DNA of 64,000 bases from Chryseobacterium senegalense (GCA_001403755.1 CYUH01000015.1:1280589-1344588); one strand, 5' to 3'; shown: positions 8,286 to 17,080, numbered from the stretch's first letter. Translations and numbers: made by a program. Notes: generated by a model not told the origin, from the letters alone.

Positions 8286-9098
8286 TTATTTTTGCATTTC
8301 TGCTTTTAATTCACTCACTGTTTTTACGTGGCTCCAGTTTTCTCCCGTTTTGATGCGGTGAATCTGCATTTCTGAAACCCCAAACTGATGTGCCAATTTC
8401 TTCATCGTCACTCCTTTTTTTCCCAATTTTGATTTGATGAAAAGCACGTCGTTTTCCGAGAGTTTGGTACTTCTTACATTCGGTTTTTTATCTTCGAATT
8501 GCTTTTTGAATTGGTTCAGAATGACTTTCGGATGTTTCATTTGGCGTTCGGTTAATTCTTCCTGAGTTGCCCATCCTAAATTTTCCACTTTATTATTTAA
8601 CTTATCAAAATCGTGGTGGATCACGAACTTTCTAGACTCATCTAAAGGTTTTCCTATAAATAATTCCGCAACCGCTTTATGAACCAAAATCGCTACATAT
8701 TTTGAAACTTTCTTTCTAAACTTTGTATTAAGTTTTGACCTTGTCTTAACGAGTTCAGCTCTTCTGTTCTTTAAATCATCTAGCTTATGGCGCAAGTTTT
8801 CGGATTTATTCTCAATAGGTGATTTTAATCCAAAGTTTTTAATTTCGGCATTAAGTTCGGCAATTTCTTTATCGAGTTCTTGAAGTTTTTCGGCATCTTT
8901 AGGTTTGAGTTCATCCGTAAATGTAGTTCTGAAAATGGGAAAACCGCCTTGTAACGAACCACTAATAATATTTCCTTTTGGAGCAAGTCTAGAAAACGTC
9001 TTCATTCTACCCAAATTTGAAAACTCGATTCTAAAATCAGTTGCAAATCCCAGATTTAAAGGATACTCCTTCCAAATTTCTTCATTTTTCTTAATCAT
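8286..9098 (-). CDS. NUMOD4/HNH endonuclease-like protein with C-terminal HTH
   Basis: A 270-residue protein with three parts. Residues 1-40 (EIWKEYPLNLGF... FSNLGRMKTFSR) resemble NUMOD4, a DNA-contacting module of homing endonucleases. After a charged coiled-coil insertion (about residues 65-125) comes an HNH_3-like core: LVHKAVAELFIGKP, then VIHHDFDKLNNKVENLGW, with the two His and the Asn in place. The C-terminus (about 215-260) looks like a helix-turn-helix (VTMKKLAHQFGVSEMQIHRI). The likely activity is metal-dependent DNA nicking or cleavage at a specific site; the target is unknown. No intron or intein is visible next to it. It may be a freestanding homing endonuclease or a domesticated regulator. 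Confidence 0.72.
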   Translation of the reverse strand: MIKKNEEIWKEYPLNLGFATDFRIEFSNLGRMKTFSRLAPKGNIISGSLQGGFPIFRTTFTDELKPKDAEKLQELDKEIAELNAEIKNFGLKSPIENKSENLRHKLDDLKNRRAELVKTRSKLNTKFRKKVSKYVAILVHKAVAELFIGKPLDESRKFVIHHDFDKLNNKVENLGWATQEELTERQMKHPKVILNQFKKQFEDKKPNVRSTKLSENDVLFIKSKLGKKGVTMKKLAHQFGVSEMQIHRIKTGENWSHVKTVSELKAEMQK

Positions 9099-9115
9099 AT
9101 TTTCTAAATTTTCAA

Positions 9116-9123
9116 CAAAAATA
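9116..9123 (-). promoter_or_regulatory. Putative -7 box for the HNH-like gene
   Basis: TATTTTTG on the minus strand, 17 nt before the ATG at 9098. Confidence 0.4.
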
Positions 9124-9157
9124 CAAAAAATAACGCGGGGTATTGGCGAAGTATAAA

Positions 9158-9838
9158 TTAAATTTCAAATTCCTCTCCCAATTGCGGTAAAGCAAAATCG
9201 ATATTCCGTTCTGCAAAAAGTTCTTTCGCTTCTTCGTGATTGATTTTAATTGGCGGAAAAGTATCGAAATGGCAACCAATTACTTTTTTCGTTTTTAATA
9301 ATTCAGCAGCGGCAAAACTTGCTGTTCTTGCACACATGGTGTAATGAGAACCTACGGGAAGTATTGCCAAATCGATATTTCCGAACAGTCTTGGAAAAAT
9401 TTCCATATCTGCCAAAATTCCTGTATCGCCCGCAAAATAAATATTTTTCCCTTGAAACTTGAACATGTAACCGCAAGGTTCTCCACCATAAGTTCCGTCT
9501 GGAAATGAGCTTGTGTGACTTGCCGGAACCATCGAAATCTTCAAATCATCAATTTTTGCAGAGCCTCCAAAATTGATATCAATGGAATTTGAATGAGCGA
9601 AGTATCCGCAAATTTCCGGTTGACCAATCACTGCAGCGTCCGGATGATGTTGCAAAACTTCTTTCACATCAGCAGTATGATCGCCGTGAGCGTGAGTAAT
9701 CAGCACATAATCGATCTTTTGAGCGGCAATATCGAATCCCGATTCAGCTTTACCAAAATTGTAAAAAGGATCTGCTAAAATATTTTTTCCGTTGTAAGTA
9801 AACAAAAAACAGTTTTGTCCGAGGTATTGTATTTTCAT
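9158..9838 (-). CDS. UPF0173-type metal-dependent hydrolase
   Basis: A 226-residue metallo-beta-lactamase-fold protein. The zinc motif THAHGDHTADV (HxHxDH) near residue 50, the downstream SHTSSFPDG and AGDTG segments and the C-terminal GCHFDTFPP are those of the UPF0173 family. The physiological substrate is unknown. It lies downstream of menB and menA on the same strand, 133 nt after menA, so it may be only loosely linked to menaquinone synthesis. Confidence 0.88.
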   Translation of the reverse strand: MKIQYLGQNCFLFTYNGKNILADPFYNFGKAESGFDIAAQKIDYVLITHAHGDHTADVKEVLQHHPDAAVIGQPEICGYFAHSNSIDINFGGSAKIDDLKISMVPASHTSSFPDGTYGGEPCGYMFKFQGKNIYFAGDTGILADMEIFPRLFGNIDLAILPVGSHYTMCARTASFAAAELLKTKKVIGCHFDTFPPIKINHEEAKELFAERNIDFALPQLGEEFEI

Positions 9839-9971
9839 TTTTTTAGGTATTAAATTTAGTGATAGAAGTAAAAAGATATATTACGAAACAAATTAAAATC
9901 GTCCCGATCGAGTTTAATAATTATAAAGATTAAGTTGTTTGCGATTTATTTGCAGATGCTATTTTCATCAT

Positions 9972-10901
9972 CTAAAAATAATTTAATCCAAATGCAACTA
10001 AAATTGCCATCATCAACGTCATTATTCCCACTTGTTTTAAGAAAGGATCTAGTTCATTTGGTTGTTTTACCTGCATAATTTTTCTTCGAAGCCCCGTCAT
10101 TGGAAACATCAAAATAAAAAAGATGAAAGCATAGTATTTTCTTTCGGTGTGCAAACCGTTCATCATCATAAAAACCAGCATAAGAATCAAAGGAAGTTGT
10201 AATAAAATTACTTCATAAACCATTGCATTCCTGAATCCTAAACGCAAAGCCAGCGTTTTTTTACCGCTGATTGCATCGTTTTCAATGTCGCGCATATTGT
10301 TCAGATTCAAAACTGCTGCACTCATCATTCCAATAGCTGTTGCTGGTAAAAGCATATCCCAGTGGAAAGTTTTGGTAAACAGGAAATAACTACCGCAAAC
10401 GGAAACTAATCCAAAAAACACAAACACAAAAATATCTCCGAGACCTAAGTATCCATAAGGTTTTTTACCAACCGTATAGCCGATTGCTGCCAATATACAA
10501 GCAATTCCCAATGCTACGAAGATGTAGAATTCTTTCAGAAAATTTTCTTTGAAAAATGCGAGATACAAAAGTGCGATTGTTGCCAAAAAAGATAGCATTG
10601 CAAATAAAATCACGGCATTTTTCATTTGATTTGCGGTAATTTTTCCAGAGGCTACAGTTCTTTGTTCGGCTTCACCTATTCTATTTTTGTCGGTACCTTT
10701 TACCCCATCGCCGTAATCATTGGCAAAATTTGAAAGAATTTGATAAAGCAGCGTCACCAAAATTGCCATCGCAAAAATCTTCCATTCCCAAGTTCCGCCA
10801 TTTTCCACGATTCTCCATCTTGCGATGAAGGATCCCATTATAATCCCGCTCATTGACAGCGGCAGAGTTCGCAGCCGAGCTGCTTTTATCCAATCCATCA
10901 T
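9972..10901 (-). CDS. menA: 1,4-dihydroxy-2-naphthoate polyprenyltransferase
   Basis: A 309-residue UbiA-family prenyltransferase with about eight membrane helices. The two Asp-rich motifs that bind prenyl diphosphate and magnesium are visible as NDYGDGVKGTDKNR (about residues 62-75) and NMRDIENDAISGKKTLA (about 201-217). It attaches the isoprenoid tail to dihydroxynaphthoate, the membrane step of menaquinone synthesis. Two ATG codons are adjacent; the first is given. It follows menB by 72 nt on the same strand, consistent with one transcript. Confidence 0.93.
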   Translation of the reverse strand: MMDWIKAARLRTLPLSMSGIIMGSFIARWRIVENGGTWEWKIFAMAILVTLLYQILSNFANDYGDGVKGTDKNRIGEAEQRTVASGKITANQMKNAVILFAMLSFLATIALLYLAFFKENFLKEFYIFVALGIACILAAIGYTVGKKPYGYLGLGDIFVFVFFGLVSVCGSYFLFTKTFHWDMLLPATAIGMMSAAVLNLNNMRDIENDAISGKKTLALRLGFRNAMVYEVILLQLPLILMLVFMMMNGLHTERKYYAFIFFILMFPMTGLRRKIMQVKQPNELDPFLKQVGIMTLMMAILVAFGLNYF

Positions 10902-10973
10902 AAATTTTAGTTGTAAGATTTCAGACCAATTTTAAAAATCTGAGTCTAAGCTCCTATTCGAAGTCTATTATTT

Positions 10974-11810
10974 TTAAGAAATCCATTTATTCTCCCCGAA
11001 ATCAGGTTTTCTTTTTTCGAGGAACGCATTTCTGCCTTCTTTGGCTTCCTCGGTCATGTATGCCAAACGCGTTGCTTCGCCTGCGAATACTTGTTGGCCA
11101 ACCATTCCATCATCCGTTAAATTCATTGCGAATTTCAACATTCTAATAGATAAAGGTGATTTTTCTAAAATTTCCTGAGCCCATTGGTAAGCAGTATCTT
11201 CCAGTTCTGCATGCGGAATCACGGCATTTACCATTCCCATTGCTTCCGCTTCTTTGGCTGAATAATTTCTTCCTAAAAAGAAAATTTCTCGAGCTTTCTT
11301 CTGACCGACCATTTTCGCCAAATAAGCCGACCCATAACCACCATCGAAACTCGTCACATCGGCATCAGTTTGTTTGAAAATCGCATGCTCTTCACTCGCT
11401 AAAGTTAAGTCGCATACTACGTGCAAAGAATGTCCGCCACCGACAGCCCAACCGTTCACCACGGCGATAACCACTTTCGGCATAAAGCGAATCAAACGCT
11501 GAACTTCCAAAATATTCAAACGATGCCTTCCATCTTCGCCTACATAGCCTTGTTCGCCACGCGCTTTTTGGTCGCCACCGCTACAGAATGCATGTCCGCC
11601 ATCTTTTGGACTTGGACCTTCGCCGGTAAGCAAAACTACGCCTACAGAAGAGTCTTCTGAAACGTGATAAAAAGCATCATACAATTCTGAGGTTGTTTTT
11701 GGGCGAAATGCATTGCGAACTTCCGGTCTGTTGAAAGCAATTCTAGCTACAGCGCCACACTTTTGGTAAGTAATATCTTCGTATTCTTTTACGGTTTTCC
11801 AATCGATCAT
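10974..11810 (-). CDS. menB: 1,4-dihydroxy-2-naphthoyl-CoA synthase
   Basis: A 278-residue crotonase-fold enzyme. The oxyanion-hole segments FCSGGDQKARG and NGWAVGGGHSLH and the TSFDGGYGSAYLA segment with the MenB-specific acidic residue are present, together with the C-terminal FLEKRKPDF. It closes the second naphthalene ring from o-succinylbenzoyl-CoA in menaquinone synthesis. A well-spaced promoter precedes it, and menA follows. Confidence 0.95.
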   Translation of the reverse strand: MIDWKTVKEYEDITYQKCGAVARIAFNRPEVRNAFRPKTTSELYDAFYHVSEDSSVGVVLLTGEGPSPKDGGHAFCSGGDQKARGEQGYVGEDGRHRLNILEVQRLIRFMPKVVIAVVNGWAVGGGHSLHVVCDLTLASEEHAIFKQTDADVTSFDGGYGSAYLAKMVGQKKAREIFFLGRNYSAKEAEAMGMVNAVIPHAELEDTAYQWAQEILEKSPLSIRMLKFAMNLTDDGMVGQQVFAGEATRLAYMTEEAKEGRNAFLEKRKPDFGENKWIS

Positions 11811-11829
11811 TTTCTTGTAAAATTTGAGC

Positions 11830-11860
11830 CAAAGATACGGAATTTATGAGGCAGTACAAA
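11830..11860 (-). promoter_or_regulatory. Promoter of menB-menA
   Basis: On the minus strand TTTG (11860-11857), a 19-nt spacer and TATCTTTG (11837-11830); the -7 box ends 19 nt before the menB ATG. Confidence 0.7.
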
Positions 11861-11963
11861 AGGAAATCGAACGGTTTTGGGAATAAAATAGGATAATTTT
11901 TTGGATGAAATTAAACTCAAAACCGCATTAAAATTTGAAAATACGGTTTGAAAAAAAAAACGT

Positions 11964-12200
11964 TTATTCCGGATTTTCTTCTTCGGTGATTTCGTTGGTT
12001 TCTTTTAGAATTTTTTGTGCCATGTCGACATCATGTTGATTGACCAAGAGAAAATAATTCTGTGAAATGGGAAACACTGCCACATTATTCACATATTCAT
12101 TTTTAATGTGACTTGGTATATCACGCGAGGCGAGTTTGGTTTTGGCAAGTTCTATTTCGTAAAGATATGATGACTGAAAAATAGGAACGGGTTCTGACAT
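11964..12200 (-). CDS. DUF2007 small protein
   Basis: A 78-residue acidic protein without signal peptide or membrane helix. The pattern YLYEIELAKTKLASRDIPSHIKN followed by a NYFLLVNQHDVDMAQKIL segment is the ferredoxin-like DUF2007 fold, described as a putative signal-transducing domain. The partner is unknown. It stands alone on the minus strand, downstream of the permease gene and separated from it by the repeat element at 12262. Confidence 0.72.
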   Translation of the reverse strand: MSEPVPIFQSSYLYEIELAKTKLASRDIPSHIKNEYVNNVAVFPISQNYFLLVNQHDVDMAQKILKETNEITEEENPE

Positions 12201-12261
12201 TTTTTAAATTTTAATAAATGTAAGGCTATTTTGGGGAATTTTCAAAATAAAAACGACAGAA

Positions 12262-12340
12262 CTTCTAGCCCTGATGGAAGTGGAAATCCTTCCGCCGACA
12301 AGGTCGGCGGAAGATTGCAACGGACAGCAGGTGGAGTCTT
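12262..12340 (+). repeat. Flavo-1-like interspersed RNA/repeat element
   Basis: The segment begins with a CTAGCCCTGATGGAAGTGG block and ends with an ACGGACAGCAGGTGGAG block. Between them lies a perfect 11-bp hairpin (12289-12299 with 12303-12313, loop AAG) that is far more GC-rich than its surroundings. The conserved flanks with a variable central hairpin are what I recall of a very common dispersed element in Flavobacteriia, probably the Flavo-1 candidate RNA; the name is from memory. In this orientation it is antisense to both neighbouring genes. Confidence 0.55.
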
Positions 12341-12376
12341 GGAAAATATAGAAAACCTTGATGCTCCTAAAAAAAT

Positions 12377-13786
12377 TTAATCGGTTTTCCGTATGTTGAA
12401 GAACCAATATACTGGCAAGCCAAGCAAAATAAGGATGAAACCAGGCCATGTATATTGAGGTTTGAACCAAATCAACAGGATACAAAATGCACTGCCGATC
12501 AATAGATATAAGATGGGCGTTATGGGATAAAGCCATGTTTTGTAGGGCCTTTCCATGTTTGGTTTTTTGACTCTGAGGTAAATAACTCCGAAAACCGTAA
12601 TCATATAGAAAAGGACGATAACGAAGGAAATCATATCCAGTAAATCGCCGTATTGACCGCTGAGAGCAAGGACTGAAGCCCAAATTCCCTGCATCCAAAG
12701 TGATTTTTCGGGAACTTCGTTTTTATTGTTTTCTATGGCTTGTTTGAAGAAAAGTCCATCTTTCGCCATAGTTTGGAAGACGCGTGCGCCGGCTAAAACC
12801 AATCCATTGATGCAACCAAACGTAGAAATCATCACCAAAATCGCCATAATCACGGTACCTAAATTTCCGAAAATAACTTCCGAAGCTGCTACCGCAGGAC
12901 GATTTTTATCCGCAAATGCGATTTCGTCTCGATCAAGTACGTTCAAATAAACGAAATTCACGAGTAGATACAAAATCATCACAACGATGGTTCCCAAAAC
13001 CATTGCTTTTACTACATTTTTCTTTGGATTTTCAATTTCGCCCGACATGAAAGTTACGTTTTCCCAAGCAACAGAACTGAAGACCGACCCGACCATCGCA
13101 GCTGCAATTCCGCCAAGAAGGGTAATACTTCCGATCGATTGCCAACCGGTTGGAACCAGATCATTTCCTACTTCCTTCCCAAAATCCTGAAAGCCCTTCC
13201 AGCCAAAACTCATATTTTCCGTCCATTGCGAATCTTTAACCAAAAGAAATCCGAAAACGATAATTCCAAGCAGCGCTAATATTTTTGAAGTCGTGAAAAT
13301 ATTCTGCAAAAATTTGCCATTTTTCATTCCTTTGGTATTGATAAAAGTGAGCAAAAGAATAATCAAAATTGCTAAAATTTGCACCCAAGTAATTTTGAAA
13401 CTTCCACTTTGAAAAATAGGATTTGAATTATTGAGCGCAGGAATCAGGTAAGCGGTAAATTTTCCGAAAGCCATTGCTACTGCCGCAATGGTGCCCGTTT
13501 GTATTACCGTAAACAATCCCCAACCGTAGAGAAAACCCGTCATTTTTCCGAAAATCTCGGTCATATAAGTGTACTGTCCGCCCGCTCTGGGAAACATTGC
13601 TGAAAGTTCACCGTAAGAAATCGCCGCCGCTACCGTCATAATTCCGGTAATTACCCAAACGGCGATGAGCCAGTAACCGGAACCCAAATTTCGCATCATA
13701 TCTGAGCTTACGATAAAAATTCCGCTACCGATCATCGAGCCCATTACGAGCATTGTTGCATCCCAAAGTTTGAGTTTTTTTTCCAT
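12377..13786 (-). CDS. APC-superfamily amino-acid permease
   Basis: A 469-residue membrane protein with about 12 helices. The first helix carries the APC substrate-backbone motif (MGSMIGSGIF), followed by GELSAMFPRAGGQYTYM, another family hallmark, and the conserved AWENVTFMSGEIENPKKN loop. It should carry an amino acid in symport or exchange across the inner membrane; the LAT-like pattern does not fix the substrate. The gene is monocistronic, and its 3' end faces the repeat element. Confidence 0.87.
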   Translation of the reverse strand: MEKKLKLWDATMLVMGSMIGSGIFIVSSDMMRNLGSGYWLIAVWVITGIMTVAAAISYGELSAMFPRAGGQYTYMTEIFGKMTGFLYGWGLFTVIQTGTIAAVAMAFGKFTAYLIPALNNSNPIFQSGSFKITWVQILAILIILLLTFINTKGMKNGKFLQNIFTTSKILALLGIIVFGFLLVKDSQWTENMSFGWKGFQDFGKEVGNDLVPTGWQSIGSITLLGGIAAAMVGSVFSSVAWENVTFMSGEIENPKKNVVKAMVLGTIVVMILYLLVNFVYLNVLDRDEIAFADKNRPAVAASEVIFGNLGTVIMAILVMISTFGCINGLVLAGARVFQTMAKDGLFFKQAIENNKNEVPEKSLWMQGIWASVLALSGQYGDLLDMISFVIVLFYMITVFGVIYLRVKKPNMERPYKTWLYPITPILYLLIGSAFCILLIWFKPQYTWPGFILILLGLPVYWFFNIRKTD

Positions 13787-13957
13787 TAAATTTGAATATG
13801 GCTTTAGATAAATACGATTAGTACCGAATTTTTTTGTTGTTGAAAGATAATGAATAAATGTATAAATTATATTTAAAGATCTTAAGTTTTATTTAAAATT
13901 AATATAGCTTTTAAACTTAAATGCACCTTTTCTAAAAATAAGATTGGAAAAAATTAT

Positions 13958-13965
13958 TATTTTTG
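13958..13965 (+). promoter_or_regulatory. Putative -7 box for the DUF4920 gene
   Basis: TATTTTTG, 14 nt before the ATG at 13980. Confidence 0.45.
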
Positions 13966-13979
13966 TAAAAATTTGGTTC

Positions 13980-14483
13980 ATGAAAAAATTAGCATTCCTA
14001 GTAAGCATCGCATTATCAACCATGGTTTTCGCTCAGGAAACCGAGAAAAAGATGGGTCCGCCTCCCGGAAATGCCTTAGTAGGTGACGTTTATGGAAATG
14101 TAATTTCTGCAAAAGCTGAAAAAAAAGCAATTTCACCAGAAAAATTGGATAAAAAGCTGGCTCAATCAAAAAAAATAGAAAATGTTGCGGTGAAAGGAAA
14201 AGTAACCGATGTTTGCGATAAAAAAGGCTGCTGGTTGACTCTAGAAACAGAAAACAACGAGAAGTTTTTTGTGAAAATGAAAGATTACGGATTCTTCGTT
14301 CCTACTGCTTTGATTGGAAAAAACGTAGTATTAGAAGGCAACGCAGAGACGAAAATAATTTCAGTTGATGAGCAGAAACATTACGCTGAAGATGCGAAAA
14401 AATCGCAACAGGAAATTGATGCCATCACCAAACCACAGGAAGAAATTCGATTTGTAGCATCCGGAATCAAGGTTGTGAACTAA
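13980..14483 (+). CDS. DUF4920 secreted protein
   Basis: A 167-residue protein with a signal peptide (MKKLAFLVSIALSTMVFAQ) and an OB-like beta domain: VKGKVTDVCDKKGCWLTL, FFVKMKDYGFFVP, then GKNVVLEGNAE. The CDKKGCW pair of cysteines is characteristic of DUF4920 and could bind a metal or form a disulfide. The function is unknown. The ATG at 13980 gives an intact signal peptide; a TTG at 13944 would bury it. It ends in a terminator shared with the converging carboxypeptidase gene. Confidence 0.82.
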   Translation: MKKLAFLVSIALSTMVFAQETEKKMGPPPGNALVGDVYGNVISAKAEKKAISPEKLDKKLAQSKKIENVAVKGKVTDVCDKKGCWLTLETENNEKFFVKMKDYGFFVPTALIGKNVVLEGNAETKIISVDEQKHYAEDAKKSQQEIDAITKPQEEIRFVASGIKVVN

Positions 14484-14504
14484 TTATCAACAGTTTACAA
14501 ATTT

Positions 14505-14535
14505 AAAGCGAGACTTTTCAGTCTCGCTTTTTCTA
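14505..14535. terminator. Bidirectional terminator, DUF4920 / M14 peptidase
   Basis: Perfect 11-bp stem, AAAGCGAGACT (14505-14515) with AGTCTCGCTTT (14520-14530), loop TTTC, and T/A runs on both sides. Confidence 0.85.
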
Positions 14536-15639
14536 TTCTATTTTAAAATCAACTTCCGCATCCAGTATTGGAAATTTCTTGTCGGAAATAAATTTTTTCC
14601 CGGTGCAATCAATTTCTTTCCAACCCTTTTTTTTGCCAACGTCACCTACTTCCATCACGATAGGCACAAAAGAAATTTCATCATCACCGGCGCGAATTTC
14701 TTCTTTGAACTGTACTGCGATGTCGAGAATACAATTATGATCGGTGTTCAATTTCACATTTCTGTAAATTATGTCGTAATGCGATTCCTTATTCTCCGGT
14801 ATTTCCTGATATTTTTCCCAAAAATCAGTTGCACCCTTCAGTTCCGCAATCGCCTTTAAACCTTCGTATAGCGCCAAAGTATAATATTTTCGGGTACCTT
14901 CTCTTTTATAATCATTCGGAAAATGACCACCTTCATATAGAACTGTCGGTATCCCCATTTTAGTAAAGTTATCTCCCGTAGAGGTTGGATAAAATTCATC
15001 CGAATATCGAGCAATTTGGTTCGGAATCTCAGTTTTCAACGCCTCAAAAATCTTGACAATCACCGCCATGGATTTTTTTCGAGTCTCAGTAATCTCTCTT
15101 TCTATATTCATTGAAGGTGCTAAAAAAGAAAGCGTTGCCGGATTTTCACCATCCGTAGTAAAAATCGTACGTTGTTCATGAAGATTTAATGCATAATCAT
15201 AATTACCGTTTTCAGCGATATTTTTCAAAATAGGAAATTCTTTGCTCGAAAGCTTTAAAAAATCCCGGTTCATATCAATATCTATCGCATTTCTGCGCGA
15301 CCATTTTTCTGATCCATCTGGATTCAACATGAAAATAAAATCCAAAGTTATCTCCGAAAACAATTTTTCTTTCAATTCGGGTTGATGTTTAAAAATCTCC
15401 AACAAATCAAGCATTGCGTGTGTAGCATTCGATTCGTTCCCATGCATCTGCGACCAAGCCAAAACCTTTATTCCACCTGATCCGATTCGCATTTTATAAA
15501 TAGGTTGATCCAGAAAAGATGTTCCGATCTCTGAAGTACAATCGCTGTAATTCTTCTGTAGGAAAAAAAATAATTTTCCCGGGGAAATATAGCGGTTTGG
15601 GAAATCGGGGCATTTTCGATAAATGAGACTATCTCGCAT
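14533..15639 (-). CDS. M14-family zinc carboxypeptidase, cytosolic
   Basis: A 368-residue protein with the M14 metal site: H66-G-N-E69 and H154 as ligands, the substrate-binding MLNPDGSEKWSRRNA segment with Arg116, and a likely catalytic Glu in VLYEGGHFPND. No signal peptide is present, so it should act in the cytosol on a C-terminal residue of peptides or on an amide-linked adduct. A beta-rich C-terminal extension (about residues 290-368) follows the peptidase domain. It converges on the DUF4920 gene. Confidence 0.83.
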   Translation of the reverse strand: MRDSLIYRKCPDFPNRYISPGKLFFFLQKNYSDCTSEIGTSFLDQPIYKMRIGSGGIKVLAWSQMHGNESNATHAMLDLLEIFKHQPELKEKLFSEITLDFIFMLNPDGSEKWSRRNAIDIDMNRDFLKLSSKEFPILKNIAENGNYDYALNLHEQRTIFTTDGENPATLSFLAPSMNIEREITETRKKSMAVIVKIFEALKTEIPNQIARYSDEFYPTSTGDNFTKMGIPTVLYEGGHFPNDYKREGTRKYYTLALYEGLKAIAELKGATDFWEKYQEIPENKESHYDIIYRNVKLNTDHNCILDIAVQFKEEIRAGDDEISFVPIVMEVGDVGKKKGWKEIDCTGKKFISDKKFPILDAEVDFKIE

Positions 15640-15831
15640 AGAAATTTATTTTACAATTTTCAAATTTAATTTTTTTAACCGGATTTAAGAAATTCACTTT
15701 TGTAAATTAACTAAACAATTGAAAATGTCAGTTTGTCTGTTGATAAAATTGTGGATTGCATTGTATTTAAAGAATTTTTATATAAAGTTAAATATCAGTA
15801 ATTTATTCTATTTAAATAAACTAATTTTTTA

Positions 15832-15858
15832 AATGTACTTTAAGTTAAAAAGTACATT
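15832..15858. repeat. Perfect 10-bp inverted repeat upstream of terC
   Basis: AATGTACTTT and AAAGTACATT separated by 7 nt. No T run follows on either strand, so an operator or cruciform is more likely than a terminator. Confidence 0.5.
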
Positions 15859-15925
15859 GGAATGCCCATTTGTAGGGAAAAAACGTAAACACATTATCTT
15901 GTGGAAAATCTTACTATTAACAACG

Positions 15926-15942
15926 TAATTACAAATGTAAAT
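15926..15942 (-). promoter_or_regulatory. 17-nt near-palindromic element, copy 1
   Basis: On the minus strand it reads ATTTACATTTGTAATTA, identical to 17199-17215 on the plus strand. The core TTACATTTGTAA has dyad symmetry around two bases. It also contains TACATTTG, so it may be a minus-strand -7 box for the M14 peptidase gene. Confidence 0.45.
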
Positions 15943-15965
15943 CAGAGTAAAAATGATTAATTTCC

Positions 15966-15973
15966 TATCTTTG
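15966..15973 (+). promoter_or_regulatory. Putative -7 box for terC
   Basis: TATCTTTG, 15 nt before the terC ATG. Confidence 0.5.
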
Positions 15974-15988
15974 TAATAAATATTTTAT

Positions 15989-17080
15989 ATGAGTAGCGAA
16001 TCACTTTTTCTTCTAGGATTTATATTATTTATTTTTTTGATCCTAGCATTAGACTTGGGATTATTAAATAAAAAATCCGACACCATTTCAATGAAACAAG
16101 CAGGACTGATGAGTTTCTTTGTGGTTGCATTGTCCATGTGTTTTTATTTTATTTTGATCACTTACGGTCACCTACTCCACGGCATCGATAGCATGGAAAA
16201 ACTACAACAGGTGATTTCTTCTCATCATCATCCCGTCAAAGTTATTCCGCAAGATCTGGAACACAGTATCCAATTGTATAATCAAAATCTCGGACTGGAA
16301 TATCTAACCGGCTATGTGGTTGAGTACGCCCTTTCTGTGGATAATATATTTGTAATGGTGCTTATTTTCTCTGCTTTTGGCGTTGCGCAGAAGAACTATC
16401 ATCGGGTTTTGTTTTGGGGAATTTTGGGAGCGATTGTGATGCGTTTTATCTTTATTTTCGTTGGAGCAGCGCTGATCGAGAAATTCAGTTGGATCATGTA
16501 TGTATTCGGAGCATTTCTCGTTTTCACAGGAATCAAAATGTTTTTCGATAAAGACAACGATGAGAAAATTGATACTCAAAATCACCCGGTGGTAAAGTTT
16601 GCGAAACGATTTTTTAAAGTTCATGACCATTTTGTTGGAAACAAATTTTTTGTAACAATTGATGGTGTGAAGAAAATTACCCCGCTTTTTCTGGTTCTAC
16701 TTATTATAGAAGCCACCGATTTAATCTTCGCAGTCGATAGTATTCCTGCAATTTTTTCAGTGACTAAAGATCCTTATATTGTATTTTTCTCCAATATTTT
16801 TGCAATTATCGGGCTTCGATCGATGTTCTTTTTATTAGCAGGAATTATCGATAAATTCCGTTTCCTTAAATTAGGTTTGGCCTTGCTTTTAACCTTTATC
16901 GGTTTGAAAATGCTTTTCCATTCCTACCTGGATTCATTTGGATTTACCACAACACATTCATTGCTCATTATTGTTAGTATTTTAGGACTAAGTATATTTT
17001 TCTCGTTAATTTTTCCGGAGCATAAAAAAGAAAGAAAATTAAGAATTGATGACGATCATAAGGAAAATTTACATAGGTAA
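15989..17080 (+). CDS. TerC/Alx-family integral membrane protein
   Basis: A 363-residue protein with about nine membrane helices and the acidic intramembrane motifs of TerC: LALDLGLL in helix 1, EYALSVDNIFVM, and EATDLIFAVDSIPAIF. TerC/Alx proteins are linked to manganese efflux and to metalation of exported proteins. An extra hydrophilic loop of about 40 residues (residues 63-102) between helices 2 and 3 contains HHHP and is longer than in the usual family members I know. An XRE regulator and an AAA ATPase gene follow on the same strand. Confidence 0.9.
   Translation: MSSESLFLLGFILFIFLILALDLGLLNKKSDTISMKQAGLMSFFVVALSMCFYFILITYGHLLHGIDSMEKLQQVISSHHHPVKVIPQDLEHSIQLYNQNLGLEYLTGYVVEYALSVDNIFVMVLIFSAFGVAQKNYHRVLFWGILGAIVMRFIFIFVGAALIEKFSWIMYVFGAFLVFTGIKMFFDKDNDEKIDTQNHPVVKFAKRFFKVHDHFVGNKFFVTIDGVKKITPLFLVLLIIEATDLIFAVDSIPAIFSVTKDPYIVFFSNIFAIIGLRSMFFLLAGIIDKFRFLKLGLALLLTFIGLKMLFHSYLDSFGFTTTHSLLIIVSILGLSIFFSLIFPEHKKERKLRIDDDHKENLHR

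Larger units (their letters stand above)
15640..15988. other. 349-nt AT-rich intergenic region with dyad elements
   Basis: This divergent region between the M14 peptidase and terC holds no convincing ORF. It contains an inverted repeat AATGTACTTT (15832-15841) / AAAGTACATT (15849-15858), the 17-nt motif at 15926-15942 repeated at the XRE gene, and the terC -7 box. The remainder is AT-rich with no pattern I can name. Confidence 0.6.

Noticed and set aside
12204-12698. 164-residue minus-strand ORF
   Set aside because: It overlaps the 3' third of the amino-acid permease in another frame and continues through the repeat element; its sequence has no domain and an improbable composition.
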